In this document: in pieces, positions 54,721 through 64,000 of the stretch | Layout of the letters: each line of letters begins with the position of its first letter | Numbering within the stretch: the stretch's first letter is position 1 | The notes under the pieces: generated by a model | Seen by the model: the letters and a program-made list of their open reading frames with translations, nothing else | What the model was told of the DNA's origin: nothing | Databases searched by the model: none | Program-made: the position numbers and the translations under genes | DNA from: Takakia lepidozioides | Lineage: Eukaryota; Streptophyta; Takakiopsida; Takakiales; Takakiaceae | Length of the DNA stretch: 64,000 nt | Assembly (NCBI GenBank): GCA_030704615.1 | Contig: CM060731.1 | Location: 87,774,756-87,838,755 of the forward strand | Direction: 5' to 3'

Positions 54721-55259
54721 GCGACCACTAATATTACGGTCGCTACTTTTAATTTTTATGAAAAACAAGCGACCGCCACTACTGCGGTCGCTTTTATTTC
54801 CTATCATTTTGTGCAATATTGCGGTCACTTCTATTTTGTATATTTTTAAATTTAAGCGACCGCCCGTATGACGGTCGCTATTGTTTTTTATTTCGAAATA
54901 TAATGTGACTGCTGGTATGGCGGTCGCTTCATTTGTTAATATATTTAAAATAAAGCGACTGCCAATATGGTGGTCGCTTTTATTTTTCATATTTAAAAGA
55001 ACGCGACCACCAGTAAGGCGGTCGCTTCTAATCTTTATATTTTCAAGTTTTCGGTTTTATTTTATATATTATTAAATTAACGCGACCGCCGGTTTGGCGG
55101 TCGCAAATGTTGTATTGTTTTAAAACAAGCGACCACCTGTGTGGTGGTCGCTTTTATTTTGTTTTTTTATATAATTTTGAAATTATCCGACCGCCATATG
55201 ACGGTCGTTTGTTTTTCTATATATTTTTTAAATTAAGCGACCGCCCAATGGCGGTCGCT
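54721..55259. repeat. Array 2 of GCGACCGCC hairpins
   Basis: Eleven units about 50-55 bp apart, more diverged than array 1. The unit at 55129-55151 is GCGACCACC-loop-GGTGGTCGC, still perfectly paired although both arms differ from the consensus. Confidence 0.95.
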
Positions 55260-55263
55260 TGTT

Positions 55264-55264
55264 T

Positions 55265-55298
<34 letters not shown>
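55264..55298. repeat. (TA)n(CA)n microsatellite
   Basis: ATATATATATATATATATATA run followed by CACACACAC. Confidence 0.95.
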
Positions 55299-55399
55299 TA
55301 TGTTAACAAATAAAATGGGAATGGTTTGCTTTGCAAATAATATAGAGATTGCAACATGATGCGATCATGTAGATTTTAAATCATCTACTTCCTCTATAT

Positions 55400-56370
55400 T
55401 TGGAGTGTTTCATGTTGAGAAACTCTTTTGTTACAACAAATGAGTTCAAATTCATCAGTTCATATCCCTCCATATGGGTTCAAAAGCATTCAATTTTTTG
55501 AACAATTTCAAACAAGAGTTTCGTGTTGAAGAAATGATGCAGGTTTTCGAACAAAACCCCTGTCAGACAAGAGTTTCGTGAGTTCATATCCCTCCATATT
55601 GTTTCAAGAGCATGGAGGTTTTGGAGGTTTGGTTTGAACAAAATCACTGTCAGACAAGTGTTTCGTGTTGAGAAACTCTTTTGTCACGACAAAGAGTTTA
55701 AATCCCTCAGTTCATATTGTTAGGGACGAGAACATGACTGAACACAAACAAGAGATCAGACTAGAGGTAGAAGTCTAGACAAGAAGTCATCGGCGTGGCC
55801 GAATGCATGATGGGTAAAGAAGAATCAAGATGATATTTATAACAATGAACAAGAGTACAAGATACTGGAACTTGACTTGAATACTGGAATGTTGGAAACT
55901 GGATTGGAGTACCGGATACTAGAAACTAGACTAGAGGACTGGAAGCTGGATTAGAGTACTGGGACTGGAAACAAGAATAACTTGAACTTGTGTTGGCGAG
56001 ACTGAAGAGTGTCCAGTCTCGCCTCCTATATATACTGGCTACTAGGAAGTTTCCTAAGAAGTTTCCCAAGCCAATGGAAAGTTCTTGAGAAGCTTCCTCC
56101 ACCAGGAAGCTTCCTGAGTTACTCTCAGTAATTTGATAGTCACTTTTGGTAATTTGGTAACTCGTGGTAACTTATGGTAAATCATGGTAAATCATGATAA
56201 ATTATGGTAACTTTTGATAACTTGGTAACTCTCGGTAACTTGGCAACTTTTGGTAATTACTCTTGGTGAATTCTTCTGGACTATGTCTGTGACACATATC
56301 CATCCATATTTGTTAAAAAAGATGCAGTTTTTTTTAACACAATAATTGTCAGACTAGAATTTCGTGGAGC
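55400..56370 (+). repeat. Tandem repeat of about 125 bp split by a solo LTR
   Basis: Units share GTTCATATCCCTCCATAT, then TTTGAACAA, TGTCAGACAAGAGTTTCGTG and GTTGAGAAACTCTTTTGT. Copies start near 55458, 55577 and 55711; the last is interrupted at CATAT by 55718-56294 and resumes at 56295. Confidence 0.75.
55718..56294. mobile_element. Solo LTR with 5-bp target duplication
   Basis: 577 bp beginning TGTTAGGGACG and ending GTCTGTGACA (TG...CA), flanked by CATAT at 55713-55717 and 56295-56299. The surrounding tandem repeat gives the empty site (GTTCATATCCCTCCATAT). It holds a TATATATA box near 56027 and imperfect ACTGGA- and GGTAA-rich runs. No coding sequence. A solo LTR arises by recombination between the two LTRs of a full element; its family matches nothing else seen here. 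Confidence 0.9.
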
Positions 56371-57029
56371 AGACGACGTTGCCACTGTGAATTGTATTCT
56401 TGCAAAATGAATCATCAAGGGGTTCATCTCGAAATTGGAATGAGATTTACAGGCCATCGCGACCAGAAATTGTATGCAAGGTTGTGAGTCTTTCTATTTG
56501 TCCTCGACTTCATTTAATAGCATCCGAACCTACATCGGGCATCAATTTTCAGGGAACCTCACAAATTGCAACGTCAATATTAATGTTACAGATCTGAATG
56601 CAACAGCTGCATTGGCCAAAGAAATGGAAAAATGAACAAGTGGATATTCCAGCGACGACCGAATGTCAGAAGCTAGTTTAGCGTAGAGCAGGAATAGGGT
56701 GCCATAGTGCCACATCATCGTCGCCACGTTTCGTCGTCAAGTTTTTTGGACCCTAACCGAAAAAAAACCCGTTAGAGATGGTCTGTACACCAACATTGCT
56801 GTGAGTGATACGCACGGGGAAGGGAGGATGATGGGAGGCACGATGGTAGAACAACCGCAATCGCAAGATATGGCCTTTTCTTAATGTACGATGTGAAGAT
56901 GTTTGTCCATCCTGCAAATGTGGGCTCTTGGCTCTTGTTAATACCATCATTTGGTATTCTTCCTGATGTTTACAAGGTTCTTGGGAGAGTCAACTTTGTC
57001 TTAGCACGCCGTGTTTCAATCTCTGCCCC
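56371..57029. other. Unassigned DNA
   Basis: No recognisable gene or repeat; short frames only. Confidence 0.4.
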
Positions 57030-57600
57030 GCTTAGTTGCACCGCGGTGGTTCTCACAGACCAATCCAATATTACCTAACTACATACACAAGCAGCACACA
57101 CAAGAGGTCTTTTTGGGTTGATGGTCAATCAAATCCTCCATGGGTCATGACAATGTGGTGAGGGCACCTTCTTCTTCGACCTATTTCATCCTGTTTTGCC
57201 CTCTCATCAGACTCGGCCCTGAGATGCATATTGAATTGTCAAGGACAATGTGATGAGGGCACCTTCTTCTTCGACCTATTTCAGCCTGGTTTGCCCTCTC
57301 AAGGATGACAATGCCCTCGCATCCTTGAGCGCGGAGGGGTGTTTCAATCTGTGCCTGCTCAACTGCACCGTGGTGGTTTTCACAGACCAATCCGACATTA
57401 CCTGACTACAGACACAAGCAGCACACACAAGAGGTCATTTTGGGTTGATGGTCGGTCAAATCCTCCATGGGTCATGACACAAGGTCAAGGACAATGTGGT
57501 GAGGGCACCTTCTTCTTCAACCTATTTCTGCCTGTTTTGCCCTCTCGTCAGACTTGGCCCTGAGGTGCATATTGCATATTGATGCCAAAATGCCGAAACG
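57030..57600 (+). repeat. Two tandem copies of a unit of about 330 bp
   Basis: GTTTCAATCT.TGCC, TTGCACCG.GGTGGTT.TCAC, CACAAGAGGTC.TTTTGGGTT and AGGGCACCTTCTTCTTC recur at about 57015-57230 and 57345-57560, with an extra AGGGCACCTTC copy at 57255. A related stretch is at 20320-20410. Confidence 0.7.
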
Positions 57601-58015
57601 AGATGTGGTCTCTTGGACTGCATGCTGATAGTAGGGGTTGGTAGCTCTTGATTTTGCACAGCTTAAGAGGAGAGAAAAAAAATTAGAATATAAACCAAGA
57701 ACCTCTCATTGGTTTGCCTGATGTGACAGCAAACCATGTTCCCAATGCCTTCATACTTTTCATCGACAATCTGGACAAACAGACATAACTACAAGGCATA
57801 CAAAGCTGAAAAGCTGAGGGACATGCATTACCGATCAGTTGCATGAGGAAAGAGATATTCCCTATATTGAAACCAGAGGCATGATGTCTAGAGCTCACAA
57901 CAAATAGAACATTACGAGCTAAACGAAATGCCAGTCTGCCAATCAACAGAGCTTGATTATGACTAGTCAGATGATTATAAAACAGCTGGATAGGGGCCTG
58001 GATCTCATCAAAATG
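57601..58015 (-). other. 3' flank of the J-domain gene
   Basis: Probably holds the 3' untranslated region; no certain polyadenylation signal picked. Confidence 0.4.
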
Positions 58016-61000
58016 CTACCACTGCTTCTTACCTTTCCTTTTCTTCCGGCTCGGTTTGGATCCGCGACTAGCACCTTTTCCTCCAGGATAACTTGGGACA
58101 CCATTAATGTCAGTGAACATCCCAGAGGCCATGGCACTCTCAAGCCATTCAAAAAACTCTTGTTCTGTCATGTTCTCATCCAATTCTGGAAGAGGAAAAC
58201 CATCTGACATAGAGAAGCGTGCTCCGCTCTTAGAAGCCCTGTTACCTCCTCGTGTAGAGCTCTTTCCATTCCCGCTGGTACTCACATGGAACGTAGGTTT
58301 GTGTGTATTTGGTGGGCACTTCAAACCCTGAATCCACCAATGTTTCATAACGAATATAAAACTTGAGGGACTCAATCAGTGTATCGACAGCATCTACACG
58401 AGCAAACTATTGGAAACCAGGAAATCAACAACAAACACCCATTTTGCACCAAATACAAAAGGGATGAAAGATAATTATTCACCCTTTCAGTTGCAACCTT
58501 GTCTTTCCCAACCCCCCGTACTTCATGTCATGTATAACCCCTTCTTTTCACTGTGAATGACACATGAACACATAGAGACTATCTTATCCAGGCGCAAAGA
58601 CTGCACACCGGGGACTAAGATAGTGCATTATATTTTTGCACCTTGCTAGCAAAGCACATGCATCACAACACAGACACAAGTGTGAAAGGGGTAAAGAACA
58701 AACCTGACAAAGAACCCACTCAGTCACATTGTACACCTTGCCATCCGCACAAGCAAACGCATGAGGTGTGTCCACCTGCAATACTGACGCTCAATAATGA
58801 GGCTTCCCATCCTGCCCTTCATAACCACAGCCTTGTGTCCACTGAAAAGAGTGCCTATCAAGTTTAAAATGTTGAGGACTGGAGGAATTCCTTAGAGAGA
58901 CACCTACTTTGGGAAGATGGATGCATTGGTGGAACTGGAAAAAGGTTAAAAGTTGTATGTGCAGTTCAGGTTTCCCAACCTTCTGAAAAATACCAAAAAA
59001 GAAGGACTGGCCAGATTGTTCAACCCAACCATCACCATCCTTGGCTTGATGATAATCTTGGCACTCCTGAAACAGACAACCCACATTAGATCACATATCA
59101 CAATACACATCCTTTATACAGAAAAAGCAAGTTCTTCTGAAAAAAATAGCAGGTAATTTTGGAGGCAAACCACCCCAAAAAGGAGACCATGCATAAGAGC
59201 ATAAAAGCATACCTGACACCATCTTGCCCGAAGCTTACTCCTGCTGCTAGATACCCAAACATGAGTATCATTACACTTGCGACACACAATTCTGCGGGAA
59301 TTAGCAGGCGCATCCTCGTCGTCTTCATCTTCTGAATGATGACATCCATAATTGGGGGATCCACTTCTGCCATTCTGCAATAGTCATCACCCTATCATCA
59401 CTCCATACAGATTTCATGTGCAAGATATGTCGACAGAGGTGGAGATATGACAAGAGACTAACATGATTAATAAGGGGTACACCCCTGAGCATAAAGGCCA
59501 TCAACATACTCAAAGACAAACCCAAAACAACCTTGTGTTTCCATAAGTGGCTTGTGTACTGACAGATTTTCATACTGTGGTAGGAAGTAGGAAGCAATGA
59601 ATATAGCCTTTCCTGTATGGTCATAAGAAAAATTTGCTAATAGAAACCCTGTGCCAGTACCAGTCAAATTGAAGTACAAACACGTTTTTGGAACACAAAG
59701 TCAGCACCTTCTGCAGATGGTGAGGAAGAGAAACAGAACTGCCAACCCAGTACCTTTTGCCTCACTCACTGGCAGAAAAGCTGGCACTTTGGACAAATTG
59801 GAGTGAGCTAATACTACTCGCACATCATCCACTGAGCCAAATCTGCAAAGGTTACTTCCATAGAAGTCCATGCATTTGGTGAACTAGTAGCTGTGGCAGT
59901 CCAGGGTCATGACTTACACAAAATCTGATGGCTAGGGACACTGCAAACCCTTGATAGGTAGGTGGAAACATACCCCATGCACACCACTGCGGTGCCGTTG
60001 AAAATTAATAAACACTTCGTCTCTTCGCAGCTCATCATCATAACCCTTCCTTTTGACGGCATCCAGCAACACCTAGGTCCACACACATCCAGATGCTTCA
60101 CAGGATTACTGCTGCATAAATACCAAACGCACTCCTGCTCTTGTTTATCGATAAACCTCCAACCTCAGATGCAGTTTGCTCCCAAACCAACCTGACATAA
60201 GCCTCAGATGTGTTGTTGATTAACAAAGAGGCATTTTTCTTGCAGTTTCTCAGTGTACCCTTAACCACACCTAACCTATCTGAAACCAACCCCACACACT
60301 GGACAATACATAGTCACCTGACAAAAACAGGAGAAAGTTCGGCATGTTTCCTATGCATTTAGCAGTACCTCGTAAGCATTTTGCAGTCGCTTGAAAGCCT
60401 CTTCTGCTTTCTCATTTCCACCATTTTTGTCGGGATGCACCAGCATTGCCTGCCATGTGCCAATACTGGCCGACAGTCAATCCAACGAGCAAGCAATAGC
60501 AAGCCATCCACAAACTACATGGCAGTGTGGCATCAGCATAGGATTTGCACTCCGTTAGAAAGACTTACTGTCCAAAGAAAGAGGGCTGGTTACCTAAACC
60601 AACTTCCCATTTTGCAAATAAAGCTTTGAGAAACTCTGATCAAATGTATAATAACGGACACACCTTCTTCCTATATTCTCGCTTGAGAATAGCAAGGTCC
60701 ACTTTGTCGAAGCGTGCAAATCCAAGGACCCCGTAATGATCTCTACAACCCAGCACACGTGCTACTTCTTCTTCCGCAGATGTGAAGTCACCTTCAGAGG
60801 TGCCACTGGTGGATGCAACAACACTCTTGCGTGCTGCATCCAGTCCTGCCTGGAAGCCTTCTGTATACGGCGCACTACCTTCATTTGGTGCTTGCCCTCT
60901 GCTGGTTTTGGCCTGGGGAGGAGGTAAGCCATCTGCCTTGCTTCTAGGAATATTATCATCCCTATAACCAGTCGTCTTCAGAAAGTAGAGGACAACATCG

Positions 61001-63719
61001 CTGGAGATTAAAGCCAAGCAGGTACACAGACCTAGCCCAACCCACCCTCCATGTTCCTTCACTGAGTACAATGCATACCCCATCGTAATTAGGATGGCCA
61101 GCCTGGCACGATCTCCAATGAAGAGACCACCTAGTTCAACCAGACACCCAACCGTCATAGTCAGAATCACCCATGGCCACAAAAAAGTTTTCAAGGGCTA
61201 AAAATCCACTCTCTTTCGAAGTCTAAAGCCCTCGCCTGCACCTCCCAAGGTTGTCTACCAAAGCAGAATCATGCTGCACCTCTTTGAGGTTTGAGGGCAT
61301 CCAGAATAGACTCGCACATACTGCAACAGAATGGTGAGTTGGGAGCAGCCTCAAAGAGAGTACCTGCAATTAAAACAAGAGCTCCCGTTGTCCAGAAGCT
61401 ACCATACAGAAAAAGTACCACAACTCCAAAGAGACCCAACAAAGCAAAAGCCGGGGTGTACCCTAGCACAAATACAGCTCCCACTGCCATTCCCTGCAAC
61501 ATTGACCACCCTCCATCAGCAATCATAATAACAGAAGGTGGGAGAGCACCTTTACTATAACTTTGGAGGGACAAAGTGTAGATAAATACTGGGAAAATGT
61601 GTAGACAAACACAGCACCTAATCCGCAGCTAAAACCACCTAGAGGTGACGAAAGCAGATCACAAACACTTCAATCTTTGAATTGTTCTAGGAAACACCCA
61701 ACTCAACTTATCACACTAGTTCCTATGCTCAATTGCATCTGCTACTCTCTGAGTCATGCACACTCATCCAAAGTTGCATCTCATGTGTTTGGACTGTAAG
61801 ACAAGCAACTTTTACATAGTGTAGGAAGATTGTTTGTATCAGCAATACTTTGATTTTTCCAAACGGCCTGTAAAAGCAAAGCAGAAACAATAAAACTTGA
61901 CCTTCCTTCCCTTCTTACCAATAATATATGCTCAACATGAGTTGTCCGCCGAGTATACTGAACTATGACGTGTGTCTTATATTAATTTCCCAGTTACCAT
62001 GAACTGTGCTTACCCATAAGGTGCCACGAAGTACTCTCGAGGTGCCCACTACGACTGCTTGACCACGAGTTGTCCCTTTTAGACAAGGAACTTAGATTGC
62101 CAATGTGGTTTAAAGACAGCTACCACAAAACTCTGAAGGTGCATTACAGGCTCATGACAACCAACGGTACATGCGACCCCACAGGGTGCTTGCCTGGAAC
62201 AGGGGTCTGCCCATACCAGAAAAATGACGTGTAATGACAAGCTTAAATTTAAAAGTTGTTTGGTAAATCCAACAGTCCTGGTAGGTACTGGTACTCTACA
62301 CATACACCACTTTCTTCATTTGTCATCCTCATACACTTATTGCAGTCAGGGACGCCCACATCGTGTCACAATGTTAGACCTGTAAGATTCTTGGCAAATT
62401 CACGTAAAACCTGGAAAAAGCATGAAGTTGAAAATGCAGTATAATCTCCTTCCATTTCAATGGCTTCATCCTGTCAACCCTTCAATGACTCCAAATAGAA
62501 CTTGAACCTAAATGCTGCCCTAGGCAAAAGGAAGTTAAACTTGCAGGCCACATTTTGACAGGTCTACTGTGTCTTGATAGATGAACAAACTTGGCAAAAG
62601 GCAGAGAAAACTCCAAAGAAAGCTCTTACATCTCAAAAGTACAGGTGAAAGGAGTCTGGCATTTGAACCTGCTTCCCTGCCCTAGGAAAGGGAGGAGACA
62701 ACGCAGCAGAGTGTTCCTGACAAAAGGCCAGGACATGGTCCAAAGACACAAAAGGAGGAGGGAACATTGGCACTGCATGGAACAATGCCAGAAAAAGAGA
62801 ACGTAAGGCCCAAAACACTTCTATAAGATAATGAAGTGCGAGGAATTACCAGAGCTATAAGAAAATTGAGCAATCCAGCCAGCACACAAAGATTGAGGGC
62901 AGTGCACCAGAGGACCAGAAACAGTGCAGCAGAACCAAGCCGAAAGAGAGAGATGAAGCCCCGTATCCCACACCCCAACGCCAGGAGACTAAGCATCATC
63001 ACCACTCGCGCCACAAGTAGCAGCCAGGCCTGCAGAGCCGGCCAGGCCCGCCTCGCTCCAGATTCAAACCTTGCCTGAATCCGTACCAGCAATGAGCTAA
63101 CGGCCTCTAAAGCAGCCTCCTGAAATTCTACCCATTGACTGGCACGTGCCGACCATTGTTCTGCACCTGGGCTCTTCATGCTTCCTTCCTCGTGACACTC
63201 TTCTCCAGGTGCCCCTTCAACTGGTTCCTCTGTCTCTTTTCCAAGTCTTCCACTTGAATTGCCCACGGCGCCCATGTTATCTCTGTCTCTGCCATCTCCA
63301 TCTGCAACACCACCTCGGTTTGGTGCCACCGACCCGCCTCTCCCTGTTTTATCTCCTTTACCTATGGCACCATCTGTTATCGGTGCCGCATGCCCCCGTC
63401 CTCCACCTTGGCCTGTTCCAGTTGAACCTTCTCTTGCTATGCGCAACCCTGCTTTCCAAGATTCCCCGGCTCCTGCAGCCCCTTCTTCCTTAGGGTTAAT
63501 AAAATCTCTTTCCACACCGTTTCCTACAGTACGTTTAGACGTACCCAAATCTCCTGCAACCGTAGATGCGGTAGCCTCTGCGTCGTTCTGCCCCCCTGAT
63601 TCATTCATGCCACCTCCGGCATCTCTAAGTACCTCCTCCGGTCCCAGTTCTCGTTTATCTGAGTTCAGACCAAATGCATCTGCACAATCTCCATTACGTG
63701 GCTCCTTAAGCTGGCCCAT
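58016..63719 (-). CDS. Plant-type multi-pass membrane J-domain protein, nine exons
   Basis: Complete gene, 759 residues. Exons: 63719-62850, 61493-61364, 61130-60664, 60449-60369, 60072-59974, 59374-59213, 59066-58980, 58775-58704, 58327-58016; every intron is GT-AG and phases join. The start is the first ATG after an in-frame TGA. Residues 1-200: disordered Gly/Glu/Ser. About 235-400: five or six hydrophobic segments. 464-530: J domain with HPD (494-496), which stimulates Hsp70 ATPase. 580-605: zinc ribbon (C580, C583, C602, C605). Then ACADGKVYNVTEW and CPPNTHKPTFHV, and a lysine-rich end. It resembles the Arabidopsis At1g16680/At1g79030 J-protein group (from memory). Probably an endomembrane co-chaperone; partner unknown. 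Confidence 0.9.
61500..62848 (-). other. Intron 1 of the J-domain gene
   Basis: Largest intron (61494-62849), from GTAATT to TTGCAG. 61672-61765 is shared in reverse complement with 20574-20650, so it contains a dispersed repeat. Nothing else recognised. Confidence 0.8.
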
Positions 63720-64000
63720 ATGAGCTTTTCCTGAATTACAATGCACTCTTCATCTGCCACCACGTATGGAGTGCGTTACCGGGGTCACAATATGTGCTGC
63801 TCCTGCTTCATATCTGTTATAAGCTTGCCTCAAATTCACTCTCATACTACTCAGGAGGATATGAGCAGCGATCGTGAACATTGGGCAAAACAGCCGTAAA
63901 GGCATCTGATGAGACTAGGCAGACAGAAGCGCAAGAGTGTGCGAGCCACAATCGGGGGCACACACCACGTCCAAGACGCGCTGCTGCCTGCCTTACCTAC
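63720..64000 (-). promoter_or_regulatory. 5' flank of the J-domain gene
   Basis: Upstream of the start codon; an in-frame TGA lies about 38 bp upstream. 5' untranslated region and promoter expected; no clear TATA box seen. Confidence 0.4.

Overview
The window is eukaryotic nuclear DNA from the green plant lineage. It holds one complete intron-bearing gene for a plant-type membrane J-domain protein, an intron-bearing relic of a mitochondrial chaperonin CPN60 gene, and a dense, nested population of transposons, satellites and inverted repeats. A charophyte alga such as a Chara-like genome is my best guess, but that is inference: nothing here names the species.

Layout. 1-1.3 kb: 3' end of a dead hAT transposase. 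1.5-4.0 kb: broken member of an unnamed RING-finger gene family. 4.0-8.6 kb: satellite of about 118 bp with a higher-order period near 1.0-1.1 kb. 8.7-9.2 kb: protein kinase C-lobe fragment. 9.2-10.9 kb: LTR-related relic carrying a tRNA-derived SINE. 11.1-14.0 kb: truncated Ty3/gypsy copy A. 14.5-20.9 kb: genic remnants (coiled-coil exons, an unidentified minus-strand gene, the CPN60 pseudogene). 21.6-27.6 kb: Ty3/gypsy copy B, a chimera of two families. 28-30.5 kb: minisatellite and GC-rich DNA. 30.5-32.8 kb: kinase N-lobe fragment followed by four consecutive inverted repeats. 32.8-35.0 kb: the satellite again. 35.2-36.5 kb: second RING-family copy. 36.9-51.6 kb: Ty3/gypsy copy C, interrupted by a 3.7-kb MULE-like transposon. 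51.6-55.3 kb: arrays of GCGACCGCC/GGCGGTCGC hairpins around a hAT relic. 55.7-56.3 kb: solo LTR. 58.0-63.7 kb: the nine-exon J-domain gene.

The most interesting system is the Ty3/gypsy family represented by copies A, B and C. In copy C one 957-codon frame joins an aspartic protease to a complete-looking C5 cytosine DNA methyltransferase (motifs I, IV with PCQ, VI with ENV, VIII, X), placed between protease and reverse transcriptase. The integrase of the same element ends in a canonical C4HC3 PHD finger. The element thus encodes both a potential DNA-methylation writer and a chromatin reader. Most premature stops that can be compared between copies are C-to-T changes, as expected from deamination of methylated cytosine. 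From memory, methyltransferases captured by retrotransposons have been reported in charophytes and dinoflagellates, so the methyltransferase has precedent; its combination with a PHD-tailed integrase deserves checking.

Two other structures stand out: a chain of four inverted repeats (31.44-32.83 kb, arms up to about 270 bp) and some 45 short palindromes of one core, with at least one compensatory double change, near copy C's LTRs.
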